A stretch of 64,000 bases of DNA from Pedosphaera sp. GTDB taxonomy: Bacteria > Verrucomicrobiota > Verrucomicrobiia > Limisphaerales > AAA164-E04. Both the position numbers and the translations under genes were made by a program. The notes beneath the pieces are model-generated. The model was not told where the DNA came from. It saw only the letters and a list, made by a program, of their open reading frames with translations, and ran no database searches. The stretch covers positions 55,902-119,901 of the forward strand of contig NZFL01000025.1 in assembly GCA_002690655.1 (NCBI GenBank). Reading direction: 5' to 3'. Shown piece by piece: positions 28,901-38,009 of the stretch. Numbering within the stretch: position 1 is the stretch's first letter; every line of letters starts with the position of its first letter.

Positions 28901-29927
28901 TATAGATACCTCCTCGACCAAACATTTCCTTGAAACGCATTGCGATGGAAAGGGTGGGCAGTCTCAGGAAATCTTCCTTGGTAGGTTTGATTTCAGGGTT
29001 TGCATGGGTGACGATTTCCGGATCCATCTCCCAATCCGGCCCCGCGTGCCCCCAGCGCACCGATTGATCGAATGGTTTGCCTTCGTCTCCTTGTTTCAAC
29101 AGGGAGCCATGAAAGAAATAGGAGTGGGTGTCCACATTGGTGGGAGAATATGTGTCCTTGTATGCCATGGCTCGAAGCAATGTGGAATCGGTGATCTTCA
29201 ACAGAGCAATGCTTGGTTCTGTCGTGTTTTCGGGGAGGACCTGTGTTCCATTGGTCGGAGAGGGGAGAGTGCCGTCGGTCGTGTAGGCGAGCGTTGCTCC
29301 GTGGGTGCCGGTCGAGATGACAAGGTCGAAGGGGGCTTCATAATAACCTCGATCCATGCTGAAACGAGTATCCTTGACGAATCCAGATACCGATTCTCCC
29401 CGGTTCCTTGTGCCGGGGCTGGGGATTAAAAAATACGCTGTCTTCATGGAACCCGCATTTCCCACATATCCATAGGATACATCCTGTTTTTGGGGCGGGA
29501 AGGGATTGAATGCGCTGAGCTCCATCCATTCGCCTTCAATGAATTGATTCAAGGAAAGGAATTCACCTTTTCGGTCCAATTCAAAATTGCAGTGCAGTGC
29601 ATGCTCGGGTGAACGACGGTCCTTGCCTGAAGCAAAGACAATAAGATGCTCATTGCTATCCAAACGGATGGATGGGAGTGGCCACAGGTCAGGCAATTGA
29701 GGGTCGTCGCTCAGGTAGAGGCCAGCAAGTGACACTGGTGACGATCCATAATTCCAGATCTCAATCCAATCCGACGTATCTCCATCTTCATCAAGCAGTC
29801 CATTCGAATTGGCAGCCATGCATTCATTGATGCGCAATGTCTGGCCTTCGAGCTCGAAGGGGTGCCAGCCGAAATGGATGCAGCACAGCGCGAGAAGTGC
29901 CGTTTTGAAATGCGGGAATGAATTCAT
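25995..29927 (-). CDS. Secreted CotH-kinase-like protein with lamin-tail domains
   Basis: The protein has 1,310 residues. Order: signal peptide; first lamin-tail domain (about 30-150, starting LRINECMAANS); a chitobiase/FN3-type segment with YTDGTLPSP; CotH-like kinase domain (about 340-690); a second such segment with YTLDGSDP; a jelly-roll; a second lamin-tail domain (about 1010-1130); a DPDLDGMNNLLEY calcium-like repeat; and a C-terminal beta module. CotH proteins of Bacillus phosphorylate coat proteins. In this one the expected metal motif WDFD reads WDAE. The start at 29927 is chosen because it gives a signal peptide; the frame is open to a TTG at 30008 that overlaps the upstream gene's stop. 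Its role is unknown. Confidence 0.88.
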   Translation of the reverse strand: MNSFPHFKTALLALCCIHFGWHPFELEGQTLRINECMAANSNGLLDEDGDTSDWIEIWNYGSSPVSLAGLYLSDDPQLPDLWPLPSIRLDSNEHLIVFASGKDRRSPEHALHCNFELDRKGEFLSLNQFIEGEWMELSAFNPFPPQKQDVSYGYVGNAGSMKTAYFLIPSPGTRNRGESVSGFVKDTRFSMDRGYYEAPFDLVISTGTHGATLAYTTDGTLPSPTNGTQVLPENTTEPSIALLKITDSTLLRAMAYKDTYSPTNVDTHSYFFHGSLLKQGDEGKPFDQSVRWGHAGPDWEMDPEIVTHANPEIKPTKEDFLRLPTLSIAMRFKEMFGRGGIYIAGQSVEKQVSAEWLNPASDPQAPNKVQGFQKNATLQIVGGSSPSRWKSDKLSMRLKFDQDLNYPVFGEDATDRFDTLVIDARLNNVWHYGGGAEPVGQRERAQYVRDQYAANLHNAMGGTSPHGRHAHVMINGIYWGIHTIHERPDDNFTASYLGGSNEDYDSIKHRPNDVLQGSSDNYNQLHALAGKDLSIEENYAAVSALLDIDDFIGYMLMNYYIGNGDWAHHNWYASFNRIDPDGRWRFHSWDAEKGLHGVSNNVTGRNDRGGPTFLQHQLIRNEGYRFRFADHAYDQLRHGVLTPQRTALMYREITDPIDLPIRLESARWGDNQKSRPYTRLDWIENRDSLFGLAANRQLPTHDFFKRRSEIVLSQFKQRNWLPFMEPPVFNQHGGHIPGDFKIEIEAANQGSILYTLDGSDPMPAVQNTHQTTFHLASDSHEKRAMMPGDSRIEDDWMQMNFDDSDWPIGNKGAGYENRSGYEALISSTLNFQDSVNQSDTETIYMRVEFEVEDPIPFDRMELSMRFDDGFIAYLNGFEIARANARGTPDTPAAWNASAASSHSDAEAVIFQSFDVTSSLEHLKQGSNVLAIHGLNVSATSSDFLIWPILKASVIEEDPQAPTNDQVMTYASPLALTQSSTLKARVNRAGRWSALLSADFIVDAMPVTAENISLSAIHYHPTAPVTSEIDAGFKNRRDFEFLELHNPSGQAVDLRGLRFISGIDFEFDASAFILELNAGKSLIIASNQEAFESRFGTTWNVAGTFRKDTNLNNGGERIAAINSAGQIVLDVTYSDQPPWPTAPDGQGSFLTLSSPDKSGLASAWNAASESGIRFPAGALQPYLKWLENYFTADALDRPLITGWTADPDLDGMNNLLEYFHGSDPSRAMQSPHALKIDRDMEESNAKWQITFSKVAELPGIEWSLEHSTDLQSWATITAPAPTAGESRHHYSWMESASSAARFFRLKLTAQE

Positions 29928-30004
29928 GACATTTGTTTGTGAACCATTTACCAGCAAAACCAATGCCAACTGAGTCAGGTTTTCTCCTGGCTCAAGAGGG
30001 TGAT

Positions 30005-31225
30005 TCAATCACCTTCCATGACCCAATCGATGCTGAACGTCGCATACTTGATGGACTTTCCTTCGCGTCCGTCAAGTCCGCTGGGTGTAAAATAACTGTA
30101 GGTGCAATGAAGGGTTCCATCCCTTGCCTGAATGATGGATGGGTAATGGAATGAGCCCCCGCCCGGCGCGCGTTTTTCCAGATGGCGTGTGTGAGTGTAG
30201 GTTTTCCCCTCATCCTCAGAAATGGAGACAGCCAGCTGATGACGCCCATCCTCGGTATCGTTGTAAATGGAAAGGAATCGTCCATCATTGATTTGCATCA
30301 ATTCCAGCCCGGCCCCCGGATTGGCGAGCTGCGGGTGATCGTACACCATCGACCAGCTGACACCTTCATCCTTGGATTCCGATACCAGCACACGGTTGGG
30401 AGGAGGACCGTTGTCCCGCATGTAGGTAACCAGTGTGCCATCCTTGCGGCGGGCAAAACTGGGTTGAATGCTTCCACCTCCAACAATGGGTTCGCTGAAC
30501 TGCCACGACTGTCCCCAGTCATCGGTGATGGCCACCATCGAGAATGAAAATCCGTCGGAGTAAAGCCCCACGAGCATGCGTTCATTATCCAGAATGTAAG
30601 GATGTGCGCGCGTGAACCATCCCAGGCGGCGCGTGAGCTTGTCCTCTGCCTGCCGGAAATTGTCATGCGCCCATTCGATCATGCCGGGTGTCAATTCCTG
30701 ACTGTTCAAGTAGCTGGCCGTTTTCTTTTTCACCACATCCGCAAATGCATCACCCGGTTTGACGTGCAACACTTTTTCGGTATCCCACTCAGGAGGTCCT
30801 TCTTTTTGAGTGTAACTCGAGGAGATCTTGTACTTCATGAGCGCCGATTCCCAGAGATTGGCCTGAATGGTCGGCCAGAGCAACCAGAGGCGATCCTGAG
30901 GGTCGATGATCATGCAGCAATTGGTGTCAGGGAATTCAGGGGTATCAGCCATCAAGAAAGGTTTGCTCCATGTTCTGGCCCCCTTGGGTTTGCGGGCACC
31001 CAGGATCTTTACGTCATCCGATTTCCTTTCCCCTGATCCATGGAACCAGCAGACAATCAGGTCTCCATTGGAAGCCTCCACGATGCAGGAACCATGATTG
31101 TGCCATGTTTCCAGAGGGAAAATAAGTTCGGCCTTGTGCTGAGTGGCGCCCTGCGCAAGCAGGCCTGTCATGGGGATCAGGCAGAAAGTCCCCGTGAGTG
31201 TGAGCAGTTGGATGAATTTCAACAT
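30005..31225 (-). CDS. Secreted sialidase-like (BNR-type) beta-propeller protein
   Basis: The 406-residue protein has a signal peptide and a six-bladed sialidase-like propeller. Asp-box-like turns appear in TDDWGQSWQF, SKDEGVSWSM and SEDEGKTYTH, and GSCIVEASNGDL near the N-terminus and GGSFHYPSIIQARDG are typical of the exo-alpha-sialidase/BNR_2 group in Planctomycetes and Verrucomicrobia. The enzymes of this group with known activity include sialidases, but most members have not been tested. The gene lies 78 bases upstream of the CotH-like gene on the same strand and may be cotranscribed. Confidence 0.85.
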   Translation of the reverse strand: MLKFIQLLTLTGTFCLIPMTGLLAQGATQHKAELIFPLETWHNHGSCIVEASNGDLIVCWFHGSGERKSDDVKILGARKPKGARTWSKPFLMADTPEFPDTNCCMIIDPQDRLWLLWPTIQANLWESALMKYKISSSYTQKEGPPEWDTEKVLHVKPGDAFADVVKKKTASYLNSQELTPGMIEWAHDNFRQAEDKLTRRLGWFTRAHPYILDNERMLVGLYSDGFSFSMVAITDDWGQSWQFSEPIVGGGSIQPSFARRKDGTLVTYMRDNGPPPNRVLVSESKDEGVSWSMVYDHPQLANPGAGLELMQINDGRFLSIYNDTEDGRHQLAVSISEDEGKTYTHTRHLEKRAPGGGSFHYPSIIQARDGTLHCTYSYFTPSGLDGREGKSIKYATFSIDWVMEGD

Positions 31226-31609
31226 CGGATTTATTTCAGAGGTTCAGGGTGAATAACCCTGTCATGGAACAGGGAATGGAGATTTTGATCAAGCTGTAAT
31301 GTGCTGGAGAGAATGCAGACTTTTGGGTTCAGTGGCTGGATCTGAAGGTGTTTTTCAACCAGCCCCGACGTCTTTTCGGGTGAGAGATTCCTATAATCCG
31401 TGAATGGAGCAGGTTTTTCTAGAATCGGGTTTGACCTTCTTTCTTTTCATATCCCCGGGGTCACGGTGTTTCCGGTGTATGCGGAGAGAATTTTTGATGT
31501 CCGTTTGAAATTTAGAGAACTCCTCAATGTTTCAAGCACTATTACTCATGCAAAACGCTCACTTAATTCTGAATTCCTTTAAAGACGATCGGGAAAGCCG
31601 GTTTCGGTG
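31226..31609. other. Intergenic region, no gene supported
   Basis: This region separates the sialidase-like gene from a small membrane protein gene. Its only ORF (31400-31582, plus) shows no motif. No repeat or hairpin stands out. Confidence 0.5.
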
Positions 31610-32002
31610 CTAGCGTGGAGGCCTGGTTGGTTTCAGCGCAAGGCCCCAGAGAGCCCCACCTGCAGCGCCCATTATTGTGGCCATGGTGATGAATTTGACT
31701 ACGGTGATGATTGCTGCTCCGAAGACCAACCCGAGTAAGGGACAGAACAGTGTTGCGAAGGCAACAGCGATTAGACGCAGAGGATGTAGATCGGGGTATT
31801 TCAATAACCTCGCTCCTAATAGCATCAAGAGCGCAACGAAGATGGGAACACCCGTAAGGGTCAATAAGGCAGACCACATGCTATACATGACATGATCCGT
31901 AACAGGATCCTCACCGAGCGGTATCTGAGTGGCGACAGAAAAAATAAGACCTACCAAGGTGCCGCTTATCATACCTGCAAGGGAGTTTCTGAGATGCTTC
32001 AT
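31610..32002 (-). CDS. Hypothetical small polytopic membrane protein
   Basis: The protein has 130 residues with an initial Met-Lys and about four hydrophobic helices separated by short polar loops. Glycine-rich helices (AGMISGTLVGLIF near the start and TIMGAAGGALWGL near the end) give it a symmetric look, as in small channel-like or four-helix membrane proteins. No family is recognised. The gene stands alone with 300-450 bases of non-coding sequence on both sides. The hydrophobic pattern and the clean ATG support a real gene. Confidence 0.6.
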   Translation of the reverse strand: MKHLRNSLAGMISGTLVGLIFSVATQIPLGEDPVTDHVMYSMWSALLTLTGVPIFVALLMLLGARLLKYPDLHPLRLIAVAFATLFCPLLGLVFGAAIITVVKFITMATIMGAAGGALWGLALKPTRPPR

Positions 32003-32456
32003 GGGTGGTGTCTCAACTTATGGATATGAATTTGATGCGCGTCAAGTCTTCTGATCTTTCGTTCGCGAGCTTCGTTTCCTTTCACTTTCCCATGATCCGT
32101 GCATCTTACCGTCATCCGTTTGAGGGAAGTATGGACTTCCTGGTAGCCTCACCCTGGCAAATCCTAAGCCTGGAAGATTTTTCAGAAGGGGCCGACTCAA
32201 TAAAATGACGGGATAGGTGTGGCTAATATCAAATGTTCCAAAATCTTTGGAGGGAGCTTGCCGAAACACGTTTTTCCTCTGTGCTTCCAGTCCTCCTTGA
32301 CTGTTCGGGCGAAGAGGGGATTCCCTGGCAGACGAGTTGACCGAATTAATGGGCTACATCTGCTTGTGTGGTGCGGTTGTTTTAAAGCCCAAGTTCTGAA
32401 CAGTCCCAAAAAAAGGCGGAAAACCCCCTTTCGTAACATGTCCTGCAATCTCCTTT
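32003..32456. other. Intergenic region, no gene supported
   Basis: Several overlapping short ORFs occur on both strands (for example 32005-32208 plus, 32197-32460 minus) but none has a motif or start signal. Some local conservation is possible, but nothing here can be named. Confidence 0.45.
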
Positions 32457-34007
32457 TCAAGCCATATTATTGTCTGCCACGTGGTAGTTGGGGTCTTCGA
32501 GGATGTTGATCTCCACGATATCAGCGGCCTTGTCCAGAAGCTGTATGCAGTCCTGACTCAAATGACGCAAATGCAGCTTGGTCCCGTTGGTCAGGTAACG
32601 TTCCGTGAGCGCATTGATGGCCTCAATGGCCGAATGATCGCAGACGCGTGAATGCTTGAAATCAATGATCACATCCTCCGGATCGTTTGCAGGATCAAAT
32701 TTGTCCTGGAAATTTTTGGTGGAAGCGAAAAATAAAGGTCCGTCCAGCAGATACATCTTCGTGCCATGATCATTGGTGGTCTCCTTGACTTCGATATGCT
32801 TGGCGCTCTTCCAGGCAAACACCAGAGCGGACACCAGTACACCTGTGAGTACGGCAACGGCCAGATCCGTGAATACCGTTACCACGGACACCAGGATCAC
32901 GACAAACAAATCTTCCTTTGGGACTCTCCCGAACAAACGCAGCGAAGCCCATTCAAACGTGCCCAGCACAACCATCATCATCACGCCGGTAAGTGCGGCA
33001 AGTGGTATCATTTCAATGTAGCGCGAAGTGAACAGAATGAAGATAAGGAGAAACATCGCGGCCGAGAAACCGGACAATCTGCCGCGTCCACCCGATCGGA
33101 TATTGATCATGCTTTGACCGATCATGGCACAGCCTCCCATGCCACCAAAAAAACCAGTCACGATATTGGCTGCTCCCTGACCGATGCATTCCCGATTTCC
33201 TCGCCCTCGGGTTTCTGTCAGTTCATCGATCAATGACAAAGTCATCAAGGACTCGATCAAACCGACGGCTGCCATGATCACCGAGTATTTCCAAATGATG
33301 CCAAGCGTTTCAGTGTTCATGCCAACCGTGAACCAATGGAACGTGGGTAACCCTCCACCGATGGGAGCCAGATCACCCACGGTTCGACTATGAAACCCTG
33401 TCATTTTTTCGATGCCGATCGAAAGTCCGGTAATAAACAGAATGGCCGTCAGCGACGAAGGAATGGCTGTGGTCAATCGAGGGAGATAATGAATGATCCC
33501 CATGGTCAGGCCCACCATGCCCAGCATCAGGTAGAGATCCATCCCGGTTTTCCAGGCGGCATCTGCAACCGTAGGATCGACGGTGAACTGGGGAATCTGG
33601 GCCAGGAAGATGACGATGGCCAGTCCATTGACAAATCCCAGCATCACAGGGTGGGGGACCAGCCTGATGAATTTACCCAGCCGAAGGAGTCCGACCGCTA
33701 CCTGTATCAGCCCCATCAACACTACTGTTGGAAACAAATACTCGACGCCGTGTTCTGCGACCAGAGAGACGCATACGACGGCAAGTGCCCCGGTGGCACC
33801 CGAGATCATTCCGGGGCGTCCGCCAAATAATGACGTGATGAGTCCGACAATGAAGGCAGCATAGAGGCCCACCAGAGGATCCACACCGGCAACGAATGCA
33901 AAGGCTACCGCTTCCGGCACAAGGGCCAGAGCGACGGTTAATCCGGATAACAAGTCATCCTTGGCACGGAGACGGTTTCCGTACTTACGGTAAATCAACT
34001 GAAACAT
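32457..34007 (-). CDS. SulP family anion transporter with STAS domain
   Basis: The 516-residue protein has about 12 membrane helices followed by a C-terminal STAS domain (about 400-510, with [15 protein letters not shown] and a ligand-like loop). The first helices show [20 protein letters not shown] and [17 protein letters not shown], the SulP signature. SulP carriers import sulfate or bicarbonate, often driven by sodium or protons. Either substrate fits: sulfate would serve the cys cluster at 59-64 kb, but no operon link exists. It stands alone on the minus strand, divergent from the Gfo/Idh/MocA gene. Confidence 0.92.
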   Translation of the reverse strand: MFQLIYRKYGNRLRAKDDLLSGLTVALALVPEAVAFAFVAGVDPLVGLYAAFIVGLITSLFGGRPGMISGATGALAVVCVSLVAEHGVEYLFPTVVLMGLIQVAVGLLRLGKFIRLVPHPVMLGFVNGLAIVIFLAQIPQFTVDPTVADAAWKTGMDLYLMLGMVGLTMGIIHYLPRLTTAIPSSLTAILFITGLSIGIEKMTGFHSRTVGDLAPIGGGLPTFHWFTVGMNTETLGIIWKYSVIMAAVGLIESLMTLSLIDELTETRGRGNRECIGQGAANIVTGFFGGMGGCAMIGQSMINIRSGGRGRLSGFSAAMFLLIFILFTSRYIEMIPLAALTGVMMMVVLGTFEWASLRLFGRVPKEDLFVVILVSVVTVFTDLAVAVLTGVLVSALVFAWKSAKHIEVKETTNDHGTKMYLLDGPLFFASTKNFQDKFDPANDPEDVIIDFKHSRVCDHSAIEAINALTERYLTNGTKLHLRHLSQDCIQLLDKAADIVEINILEDPNYHVADNNMA

Positions 34008-34171
34008 GGGTTTAGATTGCGAATCTTCGTTGGAAGTTGAGCAAGGTGTTTCCTTCGGGATTGGAAGGAGGGCAGAGAGTAGATAAACCTTGGTAAGGCG
34101 TCAACCTTTCTCCCTGTAATATTTGAAAACTCACGCTTGGCAAAGTGACCAATGTTTCAGACAATCGAATC

Positions 34172-35302
34172 ATGAAAGACAATCCATCTCCCCTTGAAAA
34201 ATCAACCGACCGACGTGGTTTCATCCAAAAAGCAGGAACACTTGCCGCTGGTGCGGTCGTCGCGGGTGAAACCGGTCTCTGGGCTCCGAGGGTCCAGTCT
34301 CAGGAAAAGAAGAAACTGGGTTATGCCCTGGTTGGACTGGGGGGGCTTAGCACGAATCAAATTGCTCCGGGGCTTGAGAAAACAGAGCATTCCCGGCTGG
34401 CTGGTATTGTCAGCGGTACCCCTTCCAAGATTGAAAAATGGAAAGCCAAATACAATCTCCCCGCCAGGAACTGCTACAATTACGATAATTATGATCAAAT
34501 CGCCACCAATCCGGATATCGATGTCATCTACGTTGTATTACCCAACGGGATGCATCCCGAGTACACCATTCGTGGCGCCAAGGCGGGTAAACATGTGCTT
34601 TGTGAGAAACCCATGGCCAATTCCGCCTCGGATTGTCAGGCGATGATCAATGCCTGCAAGGATGCAGGAAAAAAACTGGCGATCGGGTATCGATGTCAAT
34701 TTGAACCCAACAACATCGAATGCATGCGTCTCGCGCGGGAAAAGGTGTTTGGGGATTTGAAAATGATCGATGCTGGTTTTGGATTTCGGATTGGTAACCC
34801 TGATCAATGGCGTTTGAAAGCGGATCTTGCCGGTGGCGGCGCATTGATGGATGTGGGGATCTATGCGCTGCAGGCTTGTCGGTTTTTAGCCGGTGAGGAA
34901 CCCGTCGAAATTTCCGCACAGGAAACCAAGACCGACCCGATGAAATTTGCCGAGGTTGATGAATCCATCGTATGGACCATGAAGTTTCCAAGCGGTGTGC
35001 TGGCCTATTGCAGCACGACTTACAATTTCAGTGGTATCAATCGCTTTTCCGCCCATTGCGACAAGGGCTGGTTCAGTCTGGATCCGGCCTACAGTTATGG
35101 AGGCATCAAGGGACGAACCAGCAAGGGAGACGTGATTGAAAAACCGGTTATCGATCAGTTTGCCAATGAAATGGACAATTTCTCAAAGTGCATTCTCGAG
35201 GGCCGAGAATCACAGGTTTCCGGTGAGGAAGGCATGCGTGATTTGAAGGTGATCGAAGCCATTTACCGATCCATTCGCACCGGTCGCACGGTCAAAGTGT
35301 GA
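34172..35302 (+). CDS. Gfo/Idh/MocA family oxidoreductase, Tat-exported
   Basis: This is an NAD(P)-dependent sugar or inositol oxidoreductase with a C-terminal alpha/beta domain. The N-terminus has a twin-arginine signal STDRRGFIQKAG, so it is probably exported with its cofactor already bound, like glucose-fructose oxidoreductase. The Rossmann motif is LVGLGGLS, and the typical LCEKPMA follows, with the Lys and Pro of the EKP motif. The 376-residue length is normal. The start is the ATG at 34172; a GTG at 34145 would add nine residues before the signal. It is divergent from the SulP gene. The substrate is unknown. Confidence 0.9.
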   Translation: MKDNPSPLEKSTDRRGFIQKAGTLAAGAVVAGETGLWAPRVQSQEKKKLGYALVGLGGLSTNQIAPGLEKTEHSRLAGIVSGTPSKIEKWKAKYNLPARNCYNYDNYDQIATNPDIDVIYVVLPNGMHPEYTIRGAKAGKHVLCEKPMANSASDCQAMINACKDAGKKLAIGYRCQFEPNNIECMRLAREKVFGDLKMIDAGFGFRIGNPDQWRLKADLAGGGALMDVGIYALQACRFLAGEEPVEISAQETKTDPMKFAEVDESIVWTMKFPSGVLAYCSTTYNFSGINRFSAHCDKGWFSLDPAYSYGGIKGRTSKGDVIEKPVIDQFANEMDNFSKCILEGRESQVSGEEGMRDLKVIEAIYRSIRTGRTVKV

Positions 35303-35331
35303 TTGGCTTTTCAGGGAAAGGCTTTTCGAAC

Positions 35332-35823
35332 CTACTCTTCCAGGGGGATGTATTCCGCTGGGAGAGGGGTTGAAGACTGGTAATAACCCGGAGGCAGGTT
35401 TTCCAGTGGGTCTCGGTTCTTGTAGGATTCCCACCACTGCATTCCCCAGACAAAAATGGCAATCAGCATCAATACTGCAACCAGAGGGACGACAATTTTC
35501 CATGGAACCCTTGAAAGGGCATAGGCGCACCATTCAATCAAACCGCGCTGAGGGCCTGTCAGTGACTCGGCTTGTTGGAATTTTTTATCTTTGTTGAGTT
35601 CGCCATTGAGCTTTTCAAGAAGTGGTGCAGGATCAATGTTGACCAGTTTGGCGTAAGATTTAACAAAACCGCGAACGTACACAGGTGCAGAGAAGACATG
35701 ATACCGCCCCTCCTCAAGCGCAAGAACCTGATCGCTCCGCAACTTGGTGAGACGAGCTATATCCTCCAGTCCCCATTTTTTGGCTTCCCTGGCGGAAGCA
35801 AGTTGTTCACCCACCATCGGCAT
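35332..35823 (-). CDS. RodZ-like helix-turn-helix membrane protein
   Basis: The 163-residue protein has an N-terminal HTH_25 (RodZ/YfgA) domain at about residues 4-70 (QLASAREAKKWGLEDIARLT), then a linker and one membrane helix (about 107-128), then a short proline-rich periplasmic tail. RodZ connects the MreB cytoskeleton to the elongation machinery. This one lacks the large C-terminal beta domain of E. coli RodZ, which is common in other phyla. It converges with the oxidoreductase gene (29-base gap) and diverges from the broken DUF2809 gene. Confidence 0.83.
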   Translation of the reverse strand: MPMVGEQLASAREAKKWGLEDIARLTKLRSDQVLALEEGRYHVFSAPVYVRGFVKSYAKLVNIDPAPLLEKLNGELNKDKKFQQAESLTGPQRGLIEWCAYALSRVPWKIVVPLVAVLMLIAIFVWGMQWWESYKNRDPLENLPPGYYQSSTPLPAEYIPLEE

Positions 35824-35848
35824 AAGTTATCTTTATAAGGCAACCCGC

Positions 35849-36197
35849 ATGTCCAACGCAACAACCGATGAAGGATCCTCTCAAATCAGGCCACTTCGAC
35901 CATGGTGCTGCCTGTGTGCACTTGTCCTGATCATTGGCACAGGACTGGATGCTGCTCTATGGTGGGGATGTCTTGTGGGCAGCGGCTCTCTGCGGGCTTA
36001 TGCTGCTGGGATTGAGATCCGGTTCAGGATGGTTTGTACTTGGCCTGACCATTGCTGGAGCCACGGTCATTGAGTTTTCTCAATTATACCAAGCTGATTG
36101 GGCACAATAACTTAGAACAACGGTTCCCTTCAATTTCGTGTTGGGGCAAGGCTTTCTTGTGTCCGATCTGATTGCTTATGTGATGCGGGCATCTCGG
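35849..36197 (+). pseudogene. Broken DUF2809 family membrane protein gene
   Basis: Three pieces of one DUF2809-like protein are spread over two frames. From the ATG at 35849 the first frame reads a hydrophobic helix ending VLIIGTGLD. The matching continuation GDVLWAAALCG and IEFSQLYQADW is one frame further on (codons in phase with 35967), so a frameshift lies near 35940-35950. In that second frame a TAA at 36108-36110 interrupts the reading, and after it the family's C-terminal LGQGFLVSDLIAYV continues in the same frame. Both lesions are needed to break the gene, and some residues between GTGL and GDVLW also appear lost. Intact DUF2809 proteins have four helices. Function is unknown. Confidence 0.78.
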
Positions 36198-36281
36198 GAT
36201 GCGTGTGCTGGACATTTTCTGGTTCAGGGCAGGATAGCGCCTTCATTTACCTTTTTGATTCGGATTGAAGTGCGCCCCGAT

Positions 36282-37586
36282 TTATTGATCCAAGCTGAGA
36301 TCCATCAATTCCTTGGGTCTGGTGCCGGAAGCCGGACGTTGGAAAAGCGTGCCGTATGCCGTAAACCCATCGAGAAACCCACCATGTGACAGAAAAAACT
36401 GTCCTTGCTCGAGTCCCATGTAACGGTCCAGGCGATCTTCTCTACCGGTAGGGTCGTGACTGAATTTGGCGGTGGTTTGTTCGTGCCAGGTATCTTTGCT
36501 GTCGAGGATCCATTGGTTACCGTAGAGAGCCTTGCGTAGTAAATGACCGTTGCGTCCCACAAAGTTTTCACTGAAGCTGTATAGCCCGCGCATGTAACCA
36601 CCTTCACCCGGAGTACTCCAGCTTGAGATCAGCATCCATTGCTGGCTGTCCGGGTGAAAATAATAACCACTGAAAACCGTGTGCGTTTCATCCTTGGGCT
36701 TGGCTGTCACCAGAAACTTTTGCAGGCTGTCTGTTTTCCATGGATACTTCAAATGACTGTGCCCACCCGTGCCTTCATTTCCAAAACGTCCGGTAAAGAC
36801 GCCATCCCCTTTTTTGATCAGCTTCACTCTGTCTTCGTTTTCAACCTTGCTGGGATCAGTCGGTTCATTGCCTCGATCCCATACGCTGAAGATAATGCGA
36901 CGTTCCGATGGACTGTTGACCTGCATTCCAAAGTAACCCCGGTGCCAGCCGCAAGCCATGTAATAGGAGTGCACAGGATCTTCAAGCGCGGTCATTTCAC
37001 AATAGAAAGCTGCTACCCCCATATCGTTCCGAACAGGGTAGGCCAGGTGGATAGAGGCTGCATTGCGTCTTGGTTTTAAATTGAAATGCATGTTGGATGC
37101 ATTTTCTCCTGACAATTCCAGTTTCAAAATATCCATGGAGGGTGGATTGTTTTTTTGCAGATCGACACGACTTAATCTGAAGGCATGGTAGCCCGTCGAA
37201 GGTATGGGGAATGAGTCAAAGGCAACCATGGTTTCCTCACTTTGCTTAATCTTAATTGCCCTCTGCGTTGTTTTTCGACCTATCTGAAACAGGAGAGTTG
37301 CTTCTCCATCATCGTTACCCTTGATTCGCAATCTTACATCGACTGTTCCCGCCTCCCTGGCTTTGCCATACCATTGAATCGACGTCGAGCTACTGGCCCA
37401 TCCCACGATGCCTCCTTCCCGCGAAACCCGGGCGTCACCATGGTTTGGTTCCAGATAAGCAGTTTCGGCAGGGATTTCAAGAGATGCGCCTTTGACTGGA
37501 TAGGACACAACAAAAAGCATTGTTGCGAGTAGGAGTAAAGGCAGCTTGACCCAGTATGGGTGATTAAGAGATAAGCACCTGTGCAT
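36282..37586 (-). CDS. Secreted DUF3472 domain protein
   Basis: The 434-residue protein starts with a signal peptide and a DUF5077-like N-terminal domain (about 35-160). DUF3472 follows (about 165-420, with GWHRGYFGMQVNS and FSVWDRGNEPTD). DUF3472 proteins of Bacteroidetes and Verrucomicrobia are secreted, glycan-associated beta-sheet proteins without proven activity. The start is the ATG at 37586, since this gives the signal peptide; the frame is open to 37688. It stands alone between the broken DUF2809 gene and the low-coding region to the right. Confidence 0.85.
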   Translation of the reverse strand: MHRCLSLNHPYWVKLPLLLLATMLFVVSYPVKGASLEIPAETAYLEPNHGDARVSREGGIVGWASSSTSIQWYGKAREAGTVDVRLRIKGNDDGEATLLFQIGRKTTQRAIKIKQSEETMVAFDSFPIPSTGYHAFRLSRVDLQKNNPPSMDILKLELSGENASNMHFNLKPRRNAASIHLAYPVRNDMGVAAFYCEMTALEDPVHSYYMACGWHRGYFGMQVNSPSERRIIFSVWDRGNEPTDPSKVENEDRVKLIKKGDGVFTGRFGNEGTGGHSHLKYPWKTDSLQKFLVTAKPKDETHTVFSGYYFHPDSQQWMLISSWSTPGEGGYMRGLYSFSENFVGRNGHLLRKALYGNQWILDSKDTWHEQTTAKFSHDPTGREDRLDRYMGLEQGQFFLSHGGFLDGFTAYGTLFQRPASGTRPKELMDLSLDQ

Positions 37587-38009
37587 GAGTGCAATATCTG
37601 ATATGTCTGGATATTGACAAGTGTGAAATAGGCATGCGGGCGGTTTTGGAGTTTTTACTTTCTCTTGGGGCTTTATTTTCATCCCCACATTAAAGTTGCA
37701 GTGCAGAGATGTTTGGAGAGCCTGCAGGCAAATAGTCCTTTAGCCCTTGATACGGATTTCGATCCGTCACGTTTGATTTCACATACGAATACTGGCGGCG
37801 CGAACGTGTGTGTCGTGTACATCGTAAGGATTCAAATAGAGGATGCGAAGGTAGATTTCTGTTGAGTGAAAAACCGGGATTTCATCCATTTAGATCCCCA
37901 TTATCACAGTCTCAATATTTGTATGAAAATGAATATTATGTTTTTGCTTGGGTTTTTATTGTGAAAAATACTGTGAATTTATACCTAATTGGTCACTGGT
38001 AGGCTGTAA
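37587..38009. other. AT-rich intergenic region, no gene supported
   Basis: No ORF here has motif support. Composition is clearly AT-richer toward 37,900. The left side may carry the promoter of the DUF3472 gene. The right side borders the esterase remnant, whose missing C-terminal half is not visible here. Confidence 0.5.

Noticed and set aside
33390..33830. Plus-strand ORFs inside the SulP gene
   Set aside because: Shadow frames; His/Gln-rich; the opposite strand is a clear transporter.
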